Positions 1 to 9,487 of a stretch of DNA of 64,000 bases are shown here, in pieces. This DNA comes from an uncultured Bacteroidota bacterium (lineage in GTDB: Bacteria > Bacteroidota > Bacteroidia > B-17B0 > Aurantibacillaceae): assembly GCA_937873155.1 (NCBI GenBank), contig CALMVZ010000012.1:62001-126000 (forward strand), written 5' to 3'. Position 1 is the stretch's first letter. Each line of letters begins with the position of its first letter. Under the pieces are notes generated by a model. The model saw only the letters and a list, made by a program, of their open reading frames with translations, was not told where the DNA came from and made no database searches. A program made the position numbers and the translations under genes.

Positions 1-63
1 AAATAGGCTATCCACTTAAGAGGTTTCATATATTAAATGTAACAATTAATCCGTAACCAGGCT

Positions 64-1254
64 TTACTGCCTGAACTTCATCCTGAATTCCAGGCCGCTG
101 TTATTGATGAAGCTATGCTCAGCATTGATCTGTTCTGCTAAAGATCTTATTAGTTCGATCCCTAAAGAATTTGGTTTATTCTGATTGCCCTTCTCAATCC
201 CTGGCCCATTGTCTTTTACGATCAACTCATTAAAACCCTCATTCTTTTTTAAACTGATGTCTATTTCAATAAGTTTTCCTTTTTCACCGGCGTGCTTATA
301 TGAATTAGTGATCAATTCATTCAAAATTAAACCGCAGGGAATGGCATTACTCAATTCAAGGAATACATCTTCCATATCAAGGTTGGTTTTAACAGTTTTA
401 GATCCGTTCAAAGAATTAATAATATCCTTCACCAGGTCCTTCGCATATTCATTAAAATTCAAACTAACTATACTTTTGCTGTTAAACACTTTCTGGTGGA
501 CCAAAGCCATGGAATATACCCGGCTTCGGCATTCTTCTAATGCTTCTCTAACCTCGTATGAATCTGAAGAATTCTTTTTCAAACTCAGCAGACTGGTTAC
601 AATATTCATGTTATTCTTAACACGATGGAATACTTCTGCCAATAATATTTCCTTCTCGTTGAGCATACTTTTTATAAGACGTTCCTGTGCCAAAGATTCT
701 TTAACAACAACAACAATAAAAGCAATTGCTGTAAAAAAGCCGAGGATCATATTAAAGACCGCCAGATCACTTTCCATTTCAGGGCTTATCAACTTTGCCA
801 TTACCTGATATTTAAAACCAAAAGCAATAGCAATGATCGAAAAAAAGCATAATAAACCTAAAGCAATCAGGTGCTTAATAGTTTCGCGTCTGCCCAGTAA
901 TTGAACTAATGAAATGATCACAGGAAAATAAAACACAATTACATAAGAATGTATCCCCTCAGCCATATTTATGAAAAAGAAAAATATAAAACCGATCAAA
1001 TAAAAAGCGTAGGCTCCCCAAACATAATTCCTGAAGTAATTCAATATAAGTACAAAAGGCGCCGCAAAAAAAGCAAATACTAAATAGACAATGAATTGAA
1101 AGTATCCTAAACTCAAAAAGAAAATGGTGCCAGCCACCATATTAAACATTGCTATAAGAGTTACTATGTTTATCTTCCTGGTCAAATACATTTCCCAGGG
1201 CTGGAAGTTTGGCTTTACACCAATATTAAGGACCTTATTTAGTACAGTACTCAT
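64..1254 (-). CDS. membrane sensor histidine kinase, HisKA_2 type
   Basis: The N-terminal half (about residues 30-190) holds roughly six hydrophobic segments and no recognisable extracellular ligand domain, so it is an integral inner-membrane sensor. It is followed by the dimerisation/phosphoacceptor motif FHRVKNN (His near residue 210), typical of HisKA_2 kinases, and then a HATPase_c domain with an N box (LILNELITNSYKHA) and a G1 box (KDNGPGIEKG). The reading frame is open to a TTG at 1266, but the ATG at 1254 (MSTVLNKVLN) is preferred: it lies 4 nt after the stop of the upstream ABC-F gene, suggesting co-transcription. No response regulator is adjacent, so its partner is encoded elsewhere. 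The kinase assignment is firm; the signal is unknown. Confidence 0.85.
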   Translation of the reverse strand: MSTVLNKVLNIGVKPNFQPWEMYLTRKINIVTLIAMFNMVAGTIFFLSLGYFQFIVYLVFAFFAAPFVLILNYFRNYVWGAYAFYLIGFIFFFFINMAEGIHSYVIVFYFPVIISLVQLLGRRETIKHLIALGLLCFFSIIAIAFGFKYQVMAKLISPEMESDLAVFNMILGFFTAIAFIVVVVKESLAQERLIKSMLNEKEILLAEVFHRVKNNMNIVTSLLSLKKNSSDSYEVREALEECRSRVYSMALVHQKVFNSKSIVSLNFNEYAKDLVKDIINSLNGSKTVKTNLDMEDVFLELSNAIPCGLILNELITNSYKHAGEKGKLIEIDISLKKNEGFNELIVKDNGPGIEKGNQNKPNSLGIELIRSLAEQINAEHSFINNSGLEFRMKFRQ

Positions 1255-1258
1255 CGTG

Positions 1259-3157
1259 CTAGCCAAGTTTATCCTGCAACTCCAGCCATCTCATCGATTT
1301 AATATCTAACTCTTCAGAAATAGTTTTCAGCACTGCACTTATTCCATTCAACTCCTCGTAATTCGTAGTTGCAGATAATTTTGTTTCAAGATCTGCTTTA
1401 TTTCTTTCAAGTGACGCGATTTCTTTTTCCAGCGTCTCCATCTCATGTTTTTCTTTAAAAGATAGCCGTTTCGAATTATCCTGTTTAGGTTTTTCTATCG
1501 CAGCAACTTCGGCTTTGACCTCAATTTCGGCTTCAAGTTTAACCGACTTTTCCTCTGCTTTTTGATCCTGCTTCCATTCCCTGTATTCAGTATAATTTCC
1601 GGGATAATCTTTTATCTGTCCGTCACCTTCGAAAACAAAAACATGGTCCACTAATTTATCTACAAAGTAACGGTCGTGAGACACGATCATAACGCAACCG
1701 CCAAAGTCTGCTAAGAATTCCTCCAGTACCTGTAAAGTTGGAATATCAAGATCATTGGTAGGCTCATCTAATATTAAGAAATTCGGATTCTTTTGAAGTA
1801 CGGTTAAAAGGTATAATCTTCTTTTCTCTCCACCGCTTAATTTTTTCACATAACTATATTGCACATCGGGCGGAAAATTGAAGCGTGTTAATAATTGGGA
1901 TGCTGATAGCTGGGTACCGTTAGCTAATGGAATAAAATCTGCAATATCACGAACTACTTCAATTACGCGTTTATCCTCACTCACTTTAATTCCGCCTTGC
2001 GAATAATAACCGAAAATAACTGTTTCACCGGTCTGGATCTTTCCTGTATCGTAAGACTCTAAACCTTGCAAAATATTCAAGAACGTACTCTTTCCTACTC
2101 CGTTCTTTCCAATGACACCGATCTTCTCCCCTTTTTTGAAAGTATAAGAGAACGGATCCAGTATTTTTTTATTACCGTAAGCTTTTGAAATTTTAATGAG
2201 CTCAAGAATTTTAGAACCCAGGCGTTCCATTTTCACACTAAGTTCAACCTGCTTATCAATTCTTTTTTGTTTTGCTTTTTGTTCAATATCACTGAACGCA
2301 TCCACGCGGGATTTTGATTTTACGGTGCGGGCCTTCGGCATTTTGCGTACCCATTCCAATTCACGGCGGTATAAATTGCGTGCTTTATCGATCTCTGAAT
2401 TTTGATTTGCCTCTCGTTCTGCTTTTTTAGTTACAAAGTAACTGTAATCACCCTTGTATTCATAAAGAACAGTATTATCCAATTCCAGAACCGAATTACA
2501 CACAGCATCTAAGAAATATCTATCGTGAGTTACTAATAAAATACTGATCGATTCTTTGGCAATATAATTCTCCAGCCATTCGATCATTTCAATATCTAAA
2601 TGGTTGGTCGGCTCATCCATGATCAGAAGATCCGGTTTATTGATCAACACCTGCGCCAAAGCCAGACGTTTCTTTTGTCCGCCGCTTAAAGTACTGATGA
2701 GTTGTGTAAAATTACTAAGTTCCAAACGCGATAAGATCTCTTTCACCGTCTTCTCATAATCCCAGGCATTCAGTTCGTTCATCTCTGCCAAAGAGGACTC
2801 CAACAGATCGGCCGCACTTGCATGTCCTTCTTCCGATAATGTTACCGCCTTTTCGTAAGCCTTAATGCATTTGGTTAATTTATTATCCGATGAAAAAACA
2901 TGATCTATAACCGATAAACTCTCGTTCAATACAATATCCTGGTCTAAGAATGAAACAGTGATGTCTTTTCTGAAAACCGCTTCTCCGCTGTCAGCGATCT
3001 CATTTCCTTTTAATATCTTGAATAAAGTGGATTTCCCGCTGCCGTTCTTCGCCACTAAAGCCATCCTGTCGCCCATATTGATCCCGAAAGAAATATTGCG
3101 GAATAAAACACGGTCGCCGTAAGATTTAGAGAGATTATTGACAGAAAGGAGGTTCAT
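1259..3157 (-). CDS. ABC-F family ATPase (Uup/EttA-like, ribosome-associated)
   Basis: This is a soluble duplicated ATPase of 632 aa with no membrane domain. Domain 1 carries Walker A (KNGSGKST), signature LSGGQKKRLALAQ and Walker B (LLIMDEPTNHLDI). Domain 2 carries GKNGVGKST, LSGGEKRRLYLLTV and FLILDEPTNDLDI. The linker between the domains is long and basic, as expected of the ABC-F P-site tRNA interaction motif. The C-terminus (about residues 540-632) is a charged coiled coil like the Uup DNA/RNA-binding tail. ABC-F proteins act on the translating ribosome, and some confer protection from ribosome-targeting antibiotics; nothing here distinguishes housekeeping from resistance. The gene precedes the histidine kinase on the same strand. 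Confidence 0.9.
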   Translation of the reverse strand: MNLLSVNNLSKSYGDRVLFRNISFGINMGDRMALVAKNGSGKSTLFKILKGNEIADSGEAVFRKDITVSFLDQDIVLNESLSVIDHVFSSDNKLTKCIKAYEKAVTLSEEGHASAADLLESSLAEMNELNAWDYEKTVKEILSRLELSNFTQLISTLSGGQKKRLALAQVLINKPDLLIMDEPTNHLDIEMIEWLENYIAKESISILLVTHDRYFLDAVCNSVLELDNTVLYEYKGDYSYFVTKKAEREANQNSEIDKARNLYRRELEWVRKMPKARTVKSKSRVDAFSDIEQKAKQKRIDKQVELSVKMERLGSKILELIKISKAYGNKKILDPFSYTFKKGEKIGVIGKNGVGKSTFLNILQGLESYDTGKIQTGETVIFGYYSQGGIKVSEDKRVIEVVRDIADFIPLANGTQLSASQLLTRFNFPPDVQYSYVKKLSGGEKRRLYLLTVLQKNPNFLILDEPTNDLDIPTLQVLEEFLADFGGCVMIVSHDRYFVDKLVDHVFVFEGDGQIKDYPGNYTEYREWKQDQKAEEKSVKLEAEIEVKAEVAAIEKPKQDNSKRLSFKEKHEMETLEKEIASLERNKADLETKLSATTNYEELNGISAVLKTISEELDIKSMRWLELQDKLG

Positions 3158-3160
3158 ATA

Positions 3161-3191
3161 AGGTAAAAGGGATGAGGGATAAGGGACAATG
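3161..3191. repeat. left arm of an imperfect inverted repeat flanking the four-helix-bundle gene
   Basis: These 31 nt, rich in GGGATRAGGGA, match the reverse complement of 3608-3638 at 23 of 31 positions with no gaps. The arm begins 4 nt after the ABC-F start codon. Confidence 0.55.
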
Positions 3192-3199
3192 GGTTATGT

Positions 3200-3559
3200 T
3201 TATTTGCCGGCAGAAGATTTTTTAATTGCCGCAAAGATATTCCTTATTTCTTCAGCTTCCTTGATAAATTTTGGAAATTCGTCAGAATGTTTTTCCTCAT
3301 GTAGCTCCTTTAAGATCTTTAGCCAATAAACGCTTTCCCCGGATTCCTTATAGCAGATCCCGACTTTATTGACAAAATCTCTTTTAGAAACAGCTGCCTG
3401 AGCTTCTTCATAATTAGAGCCTATAGAAGCCGATGATCTGGCAACCTGCCCTTTAGGAATTCTGTCTATATAATAATCCGGTAACTTTTTTAAGAGCCTC
3501 AAAGTATTAACTCCAAAATAAAACGTTCTATCCGGTAATAATTTTGTTTTTTGCTCCAT
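3200..3559 (-). CDS. four-helix-bundle protein (S23 / 23S rRNA-IVP family)
   Basis: The product has the family pattern: an N-terminal helix (RTFYFGVNTLRLLKKLP), then IPKGQVARSSASIGSNYEEA, then KVGICYKESGESVYWLKIL. Such proteins are found inside 23S rRNA intervening sequences and as free-standing genes, and share their fold with the Avd accessory protein of diversity-generating retroelements; their molecular role is poorly defined. The frame is open to an ATG at 3613, but the ATG at 3559 (MEQKTKLLPD) fits the family start better, and the extra 18 residues run into the flanking inverted repeat. No reverse transcriptase or rRNA is nearby. Confidence 0.75.
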   Translation of the reverse strand: MEQKTKLLPDRTFYFGVNTLRLLKKLPDYYIDRIPKGQVARSSASIGSNYEEAQAAVSKRDFVNKVGICYKESGESVYWLKILKELHEEKHSDEFPKFIKEAEEIRNIFAAIKKSSAGK

Positions 3560-3607
3560 TAATTCAATTTTTGTATATAAAACATTACTCCTGTTAATCC
3601 TCCGTTC

Positions 3608-3638
3608 CATCATCCCTTATCCTTATTACATCTTACCT
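3608..3638. repeat. right arm of an imperfect inverted repeat flanking the four-helix-bundle gene
   Basis: This is the reverse-complement partner of 3161-3191 (23 of 31 identical). It ends directly against the stop codon of the cdaA gene at 3639. Together the two arms delimit a 478-bp segment whose only gene is the four-helix-bundle gene. Confidence 0.55.
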
Positions 3639-4439
3639 TTACTTAATGTTCTTTTCGATGAGGAATCTGAGTTTTTCCCTGTTAAGATTAGCGTTTATTT
3701 CACCCGCTATGGTCAGCGATACACCGCCGGTCTGCTCTGATACCGTTATTGCAATGGCATCTGTCGTTTCCGTGATCCCGACTGCAGCACGATGTCTCAT
3801 TCCAAAATGGGCCGGAAAGTTTTCTTTTTCAGTAACAGGTAAGACGCAACGCGCTGCAATTATCCGGTTATTCTTAATAATGACGGCTCCATCATGCAAA
3901 GGAGAATTCTTAAAGAAGATATTTTCCAGCATCCTGTCCGTTAAACCTGAATCAATGGGCTCACCTGAATTTATATAGAATTTAAGATCCGACTTCCGTG
4001 AAACTATGATCAATGCTCCTGTTTTAGTTTCACTCATGCTGAAACAAGCATTCACAATGGCATCTACATCTAAATCGATCTCTTCTGACTCGGCAGCGCC
4101 CATTTTAAATTTAAGGAGGTTCTTCCAGTTACGGCTGCGGATGAATTCATTTGAACCGATATACAATAAGAATTTACGGATCTCTTGCTGAAATACGATC
4201 ATAATAGTGATCACCCCAACATTCACAAATTTCCCCATCAATGAACTGAGCAATTTCAGATCAAGGGCGCGGATCATGATCCATAAAAAATAGATCACAG
4301 CTAATCCGATAAAAATATTTACAGCAGATGTTCCTTTTACCATATTATAGAGTAAATACAATATGACTGCTACGAGGAAAATATCAATAGCATCGGTAAC
4401 CGAAAAAGAAAGGAATAATATGAAATTACAGAACAACAT
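3639..4439 (-). CDS. cdaA: membrane diadenylate cyclase CdaA (c-di-AMP synthase)
   Basis: It condenses two ATP to the second messenger c-di-AMP. Three N-terminal hydrophobic segments (about residues 5-90) anchor it in the inner membrane, followed by a short coiled region and a DisA_N cyclase domain with the signature motifs DGA (residues 183-185, SPLHDGAVII) and RHR (215-217, GMRHRAAVG). Length (266 aa) is normal for CdaA/DacA. Its start codon shares one base with the stop of the upstream exopolyphosphatase gene (TAATG), indicating translational coupling. No CdaR or GlmM neighbour is present, unlike the Firmicutes arrangement. Confidence 0.92.
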   Translation of the reverse strand: MLFCNFILFLSFSVTDAIDIFLVAVILYLLYNMVKGTSAVNIFIGLAVIYFLWIMIRALDLKLLSSLMGKFVNVGVITIMIVFQQEIRKFLLYIGSNEFIRSRNWKNLLKFKMGAAESEEIDLDVDAIVNACFSMSETKTGALIIVSRKSDLKFYINSGEPIDSGLTDRMLENIFFKNSPLHDGAVIIKNNRIIAARCVLPVTEKENFPAHFGMRHRAAVGITETTDAIAITVSEQTGGVSLTIAGEINANLNREKLRFLIEKNIK

Positions 4440-5326
4440 TATTTTTTCTTCGCTTTATGCGCTTCGTAAAGATCGTGAATGATACCATCAGACAAACCGA
4501 TCTGCGGAACATAGATCTTATCAATATCGGCTGTTTTCATTATAGTTAAGAATATTTTAGCCGCGGGAACAATTACATCGGCGCGATCCGGTTTTAACCC
4601 TAAACGTTCTATACGTTCTTCATAAGTATAGGATGATAGCATTTCATACTGGCCTTTCAGTTTGTCGTAGCTTAAATGCTTAGTTTCTTTTTTGTTGGCC
4701 ATTTTGAAGATCTTGTTGATGTTACCTCCCGAACCAATGGCATTCAATGGGTGGATACCAACAGTACTCCTCTTTAACCAGGCCCTCATTTCTTCCCATT
4801 CATCTTTTTCATCTTTGTTCAATAACATCCTCACCGTTCCGATATTGAATGATTTTGCCGCAATTACCTTCTGATTGAAATACAAAGTTAACTCAGTACT
4901 TCCTCCACCCACGTCGATATACAAATAAGCGTATTTCGGGTTCAATAATTCCTCAATGTGATTAGAGAAGACGAGGTCCGCTTCCAGTTTACCATCGATG
5001 ATCTCGACATTGATCCCGGATTCTTTTTTTGCGCGTGCAATGATATCTACACCATTAGAAGCGTCACGCATCGCACTGGTTGCAACGGCACGATAAGATG
5101 TCACATCATAAGCTTTTATTAATTCACTGAAGCCGCGTAATGAAGTGATCAGGCGTTCCTCTTTTTGTTCGGATATTTTTCCTTTTGTAAACACATCTTC
5201 ACCTAAACGGATCGGCATACGGATGAGTTCTTCTTTCGAGTAATGGGGTTTACCGCTTACTTCATATACACGGCAAAACAAGAGCCTCATCGCGTTACTT
5301 CCTATATCAATTGCTGCAAAGATCAT
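4439..5326 (-). CDS. ppx: exopolyphosphatase / guanosine pentaphosphatase (Ppx/GppA family)
   Basis: It hydrolyses terminal phosphate from inorganic polyphosphate and/or pppGpp. The ASKHA-fold phosphate-binding motifs are visible: AIDIGSNAMRLL at the N-terminus and YIDVGGGSTEL near residue 138. At 295 aa it is the short two-domain form typical of Bacteroidota, lacking the C-terminal HD-like domains of E. coli Ppx. It overlaps the end of ppk1 by 4 bp (ATGA), so synthesis and degradation of polyphosphate are encoded in one transcript. Whether it prefers polyP or pppGpp cannot be read from sequence. Confidence 0.9.
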   Translation of the reverse strand: MIFAAIDIGSNAMRLLFCRVYEVSGKPHYSKEELIRMPIRLGEDVFTKGKISEQKEERLITSLRGFSELIKAYDVTSYRAVATSAMRDASNGVDIIARAKKESGINVEIIDGKLEADLVFSNHIEELLNPKYAYLYIDVGGGSTELTLYFNQKVIAAKSFNIGTVRMLLNKDEKDEWEEMRAWLKRSTVGIHPLNAIGSGGNINKIFKMANKKETKHLSYDKLKGQYEMLSSYTYEERIERLGLKPDRADVIVPAAKIFLTIMKTADIDKIYVPQIGLSDGIIHDLYEAHKAKKK

Positions 5327-7431
5327 TTACTGTAGCTTAGTTCTTTTTTAGTTGATTTTAAATACTGTTCGTTATCCTCCTTCAGATAATTGTAAATTTC
5401 ATCCTGCACCCGTGTTTTTTTGTCACCGGGCTTAGGTTTTACATATTTATTTTCAAGGTCTTTATCCAGTATCCTTACTTTTGTATTTCCCGACAACTGG
5501 ATATTGATAATATCCTTTAATTGTTTTCTTACTTCCTTATCATAGATCGGAACCGCTACTTCACTCCTGCTGTCTAAATTCCTGCTCATCCAATCGGCAG
5601 ATGTGATATAAATTTTTTCATCGCCGTTATTATGGAAAATGAAAACCCGTGTATGTTCTAAATATTTATCCACGATACTAAAGGCCTGGATATTCTCGCT
5701 GTATCCTTCAATACCGGTAACTAAAGAACAAGCACCCCTTATAATGAGTTTGATCTTCACTCCAGCATTCGATGCTTCGTATAACTTTAAGATCATTTCA
5801 CGGTCTACCAGGCTATTCATCTTTAAAATGATCGAAGCTTTTTTTCCTGCCTTCGCATGAGCAATTTCTTTATTGATATGGGAAGTAAAGATCTTGCGCA
5901 TGTAGAATGGCGCCACTGCCAAATGTTTAAAGTTCCCAACCTTAAAATTATCCACGTAGAACTCAAATACTTTTGCCACTTCTTCAGTAATTCGTTTATC
6001 GCAGGTGATCAAACTGAAATCTGTATAAATGCGGGCGGTACGCTCGTTAAAGTTTCCTGTACCAATGTGCGCGCACCTGATCTCTTTTCCTTTTATCTTA
6101 GAAGTGATCAGGCATAATTTAGAGTGTACTTTTAATCCGGTCACACCATAGATAACCTGTGCGCCTTCGTCCTGCAACTTACTCGCCCAATAAATATTAT
6201 TCTCTTCATCAAAGCGGGCCTGCAATTCAACTAACACAGTCACTTTTTTGCCATTCTTAACTGCGTTCACTAATGCATTTGCAATCCGCGAAGCATCCGC
6301 CATACGGTACAATGTTATCTTTATAGACTCAACGATCGGGTCAATTGAAGCCTCGCGTAATAAATTGATAATGTGATTGAACGTGTGATAAGGATAATGC
6401 AGAAGTATATCCTTATGCATCGCTGTCTTTAAAATGGTCTCCTTATTGTGAATTAAAAACTTATGCTCTAATGGCGTTGGATGTTTGTATATTAGTTTCT
6501 TCTCGCCTAACGTAGGGAAATTGATGAAGTCTTTAAAGTTGTGATAACGTCCGCCCGGAATAGCATTATCCTTTTTGTTCATGTTCAGTTTTTTCATGAT
6601 GAACGATAACATATCATTCGGCATCGCGGCGTCATAAACAAAACGAACCGGCAATCCTTTTTTCCGGTCTTTAACGCCTTTCGAAATCTTTTCGAGCATG
6701 CTCTTGCTTACATCGTTGTCAATATCCAACTCAGCATCACGGGTGAGTTTAATATTGTACGACTCTAAAGCCTTATAACCGAAAACTTCGAAGATCTCAT
6801 CTACGCAAAACCGGATAATATCATCCAGGAGAATAACATACTTGTTCTCATTCTCTAAAGGCAACACTACAAAACGGTTAGTGGCCTTAGAAGGGATTTC
6901 GATCAAAGCATATTTTATTTTCTTTTTCTCATCACTTGAAATAAGCTTTGTGAACAAATACCCCGATTTATCTTTCATGTAAGGAAAAGACCGTACTTCA
7001 TCTACCATGATAGGAAATAAAGCCGGCATGATATCTGTATGAAAATATTCCTTCACAAAAGGAATTTGATATTTGGTGAGTTGCTTTTCGTTAATGATAA
7101 ATATCTTGTGATCTGCTAATTCTTTCAGGATCCTGGCATAGATCTCCTCGAAGCGGATCTGCTGTTCAATTACTTTCCGTTGTAATTTTGGAAGTAACTC
7201 AACAGGATCATCACCATAAAGTCCTAAAGCTTTTTTTCCAAGTTTACTTAAACGGCGGACCGTTGCAACACGTACGCGGTAAAACTCGTCGCGGTTATTG
7301 CTGAAGATACCTAAGAACTTTACTCTCTCAATCAAAGGGGTTGTTTCATCCGAAGCCTCCTGAAGTACCCTTTCGTTGAACGAAAGCCAGCTGATCTCAC
7401 GGTTGATGTAGGGAATGGATTTTTTTTTCAT
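5323..7431 (-). CDS. ppk1: polyphosphate kinase 1
   Basis: It reversibly polymerises the gamma phosphate of ATP into polyphosphate. Full length (702 aa), with the PP_kinase N, middle and two PLD-like C-terminal domains. The autophosphorylated histidine is expected at His436 in TGLKVHSKLCLIT. The N-terminus (YINREISWLSFNERVL) and the region around ARFDEENNIYWA are strongly family-like. It lies in the middle of a tight operon: the sixA-like stop abuts its start and its own stop overlaps ppx by 4 bp. Confidence 0.95.
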   Translation of the reverse strand: MKKKSIPYINREISWLSFNERVLQEASDETTPLIERVKFLGIFSNNRDEFYRVRVATVRRLSKLGKKALGLYGDDPVELLPKLQRKVIEQQIRFEEIYARILKELADHKIFIINEKQLTKYQIPFVKEYFHTDIMPALFPIMVDEVRSFPYMKDKSGYLFTKLISSDEKKKIKYALIEIPSKATNRFVVLPLENENKYVILLDDIIRFCVDEIFEVFGYKALESYNIKLTRDAELDIDNDVSKSMLEKISKGVKDRKKGLPVRFVYDAAMPNDMLSFIMKKLNMNKKDNAIPGGRYHNFKDFINFPTLGEKKLIYKHPTPLEHKFLIHNKETILKTAMHKDILLHYPYHTFNHIINLLREASIDPIVESIKITLYRMADASRIANALVNAVKNGKKVTVLVELQARFDEENNIYWASKLQDEGAQVIYGVTGLKVHSKLCLITSKIKGKEIRCAHIGTGNFNERTARIYTDFSLITCDKRITEEVAKVFEFYVDNFKVGNFKHLAVAPFYMRKIFTSHINKEIAHAKAGKKASIILKMNSLVDREMILKLYEASNAGVKIKLIIRGACSLVTGIEGYSENIQAFSIVDKYLEHTRVFIFHNNGDEKIYITSADWMSRNLDSRSEVAVPIYDKEVRKQLKDIINIQLSGNTKVRILDKDLENKYVKPKPGDKKTRVQDEIYNYLKEDNEQYLKSTKKELSYSK

Positions 7432-7935
7432 TTACTGCTTAAAACTTTTCGGAAACTTATTCATTAATAATTTACCTTCCTTTTTATCAAGGATATCTTT
7501 CCAGTCCTTGATCTCGAAACCAATTTTTATGATCCCGCAGGTAGGTACATTATCGAATAAAAGATCTTTATTTAATTCGTTACTCAATTCAGTTAGCATC
7601 GGATTATGACCAAATACCATCAATCGGTTCACTTTGTTATTGATCTGCGAAATGCTTTTTAAATAACTTTTCACAAAACTCTCATACAAATTTTCGTCAA
7701 TCAGAATTTCACGCTCAGGCATTCCGAAAGTGCGGGCAAAAATAAAGGCGGTATTCAAAGCCCTGGTAGCCGGACTAGAGACGATCTGATCGGGTAAACC
7801 CATCTCTTCCTTGTACCATTTACTTAACATGTAAGCATCCTGGTATCCCCTTTCCCCCAATGGGCGATCAATATCCTTAATGCTCTCATTAGTCCAGTCT
7901 GATTTGGCGTGTCTTACTAAAATAAGCTCCTTCAT
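7432..7935 (-). CDS. SixA-type phosphohistidine phosphatase (histidine phosphatase superfamily)
   Basis: A small (167 aa) single-domain histidine phosphatase with the catalytic RHG-like motif LVRHAKSDW at the N-terminus and the second histidine in VFGHNPMLTEL. E. coli SixA dephosphorylates phosphohistidine on phosphotransfer proteins; in Bacteroidota the substrate is unknown. As first gene of the operon with ppk1, ppx and cdaA, a link to phosphohistidine (Ppk1 itself is autophosphorylated on His) or to polyphosphate is possible but is inference. Confidence 0.82.
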   Translation of the reverse strand: MKELILVRHAKSDWTNESIKDIDRPLGERGYQDAYMLSKWYKEEMGLPDQIVSSPATRALNTAFIFARTFGMPEREILIDENLYESFVKSYLKSISQINNKVNRLMVFGHNPMLTELSNELNKDLLFDNVPTCGIIKIGFEIKDWKDILDKKEGKLLMNKFPKSFKQ

Positions 7936-8075
7936 GATTAGCTGAATTTGTTTATAAATATGCGCATTTGTAAGCTATAAAAGTTATAAATTTACGTAAA
8001 GTCTTAGGTGAATTATTAGCAACAAATCAACAATAATTGACCTTACTGTCACCTTGTACGAATAACTCTATTGAT

Positions 8076-9290
8076 ATGAACGAAATTATTTGTCCTAATT
8101 GCAAAAAAACCTTTAAAGTGGACGAAGCTGGTTTTGCGGATATTCTTAAGCAAGTGAGGGATCACAAATTTGAAGAGGAGCTTAAGACCAGATTAACCCT
8201 TGCAGAAAAAGATAAGGACAGTGCTGTTAAACTTGCAGAAGCCACGATTAAGAACTCTCTCCAGGAACAACTTGCAAAAAAAGAAGCTGAGTTAACTCAA
8301 CTGAAAGCAAAGATCGACAATGCTGAAATAGCTAAAAAACTTGCTGTTAATGAAGCGCTTCAAAAAATAGAAAAAGAACGGGATACCCTGGCGAATGATA
8401 TAAAGAACAAAGAATTAGAAAAACAAAATCTTGAAATATCATTAAAGCAAAAATTTTCGGCCGAACTTCAGAACAAGGAAGCGATCATCAAGTATAAAGA
8501 TGAAGAAATAGCGCGTGTTAAAGACATGAAGCAAAAACTTTCAACTAAAATGTTAGGTGAAACGCTCGAACAACATTGCGAGATCGAATTTAACAAACTT
8601 CGCGCAACAGCATTTCAGAACGCTTATTTTGAGAAGGACAATGACTCAAGTTCAGGCAGTAAAGGTGATTTTATTTATAGGGAAAAAGACTCTTCAGGAA
8701 ATGAGATCATTTCAATTATGTTTGAGATGAAGAATGAATCTGATCAGACGGCTACTAAAAAAAAGAATGAGGATTTTTTAAAAGAACTTGATAAAGACCG
8801 TAATGAAAAGAAATGCGAGTATGCGGTTCTTGTTTCATTATTGGAAGCAGAAAGTGAATTTTACAATACCGGAATTGTTGATGTATCGCACAAATACAGT
8901 AAAATGTATGTCGTACGTCCGCAGTTTTTCATTCCAATTATTACCTTACTTCGCAATGCAGCTATGAATTCTATGCAATACAAAGCAGAATTGGCGTTAG
9001 TAAAAAGCCAGAATATTGATATCACAAATTTTGAAGAGAATATTCAAACATTTAAAGAAGGATTTGCTAAAAACTATGACCTGGCCAGCAGGCAATTTAA
9101 GGCTGCAATTGAAGAAATAGATAAGACCATCATCCATCTTCAAAAAACAAAAGATAATCTTCTTTCATCAGTAAACAATCTCCGTCTTGCCAATAATAAA
9201 GCTGAAGATCTGACCATTAAAAAATTGACAAAAGGAAATCCTACAATGACCGCTAAATTTGATGAATTGAACAAAAAAACTGAGAAATGA
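8076..9290 (+). CDS. DUF2130 domain protein with long coiled coil
   Basis: The start [20 protein letters not shown] carries a CxxC pair resembling a zinc-ribbon half. Residues about 40-160 are a strongly charged coiled coil (K/E rich). The C-terminal half holds the DUF2130 core, with the stretch around [12 protein letters not shown], then [21 protein letters not shown], resembling restriction-endonuclease-like folds, and a further coiled tail. The frame is open upstream to a TTG at 8037, but the ATG at 8076 is the natural start. The stop overlaps the next small gene by 4 bp. Function is unknown. Confidence 0.8.
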   Translation: MNEIICPNCKKTFKVDEAGFADILKQVRDHKFEEELKTRLTLAEKDKDSAVKLAEATIKNSLQEQLAKKEAELTQLKAKIDNAEIAKKLAVNEALQKIEKERDTLANDIKNKELEKQNLEISLKQKFSAELQNKEAIIKYKDEEIARVKDMKQKLSTKMLGETLEQHCEIEFNKLRATAFQNAYFEKDNDSSSGSKGDFIYREKDSSGNEIISIMFEMKNESDQTATKKKNEDFLKELDKDRNEKKCEYAVLVSLLEAESEFYNTGIVDVSHKYSKMYVVRPQFFIPIITLLRNAAMNSMQYKAELALVKSQNIDITNFEENIQTFKEGFAKNYDLASRQFKAAIEEIDKTIIHLQKTKDNLLSSVNNLRLANNKAEDLTIKKLTKGNPTMTAKFDELNKKTEK

Positions 9291-9487
9291 AGGAAGAAAA
9301 TAATTTCCATAATGACCCGCAGAACTGGAAACTTGGCATTTTTTATTTCAATCCTAAAGATAAAAGGGTTTTGGTTTTAAAGCGTATGCCCGGATTAGGA
9401 GTGACATTTAATTTTGGAAATCCATTTACAGTTATAGCAATTTTACTAACAGTAATTCTTATTGGTATCTTCAGTAAAACCAGTTAG
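9287..9487 (+). CDS. small membrane protein, DUF5808-like
   Basis: This 66-residue protein begins with a conserved-looking motif ([20 protein letters not shown], then [18 protein letters not shown]) and ends in one transmembrane helix (about residues 45-62). The pattern, in which a protein describes a modest two-residue-spaced aromatic core followed by GLGxTxNFxNP, matches the DUF5808 family. It overlaps the DUF2130 gene by 4 bp (ATGA), so the two are very likely translated together. Function is unknown. Confidence 0.7.
   Translation: MKEENNFHNDPQNWKLGIFYFNPKDKRVLVLKRMPGLGVTFNFGNPFTVIAILLTVILIGIFSKTS

Noticed and set aside
3200-3559. Avd accessory gene of a diversity-generating retroelement
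   Set aside because: Same fold family, but no reverse transcriptase, template repeat or variable repeat is nearby.
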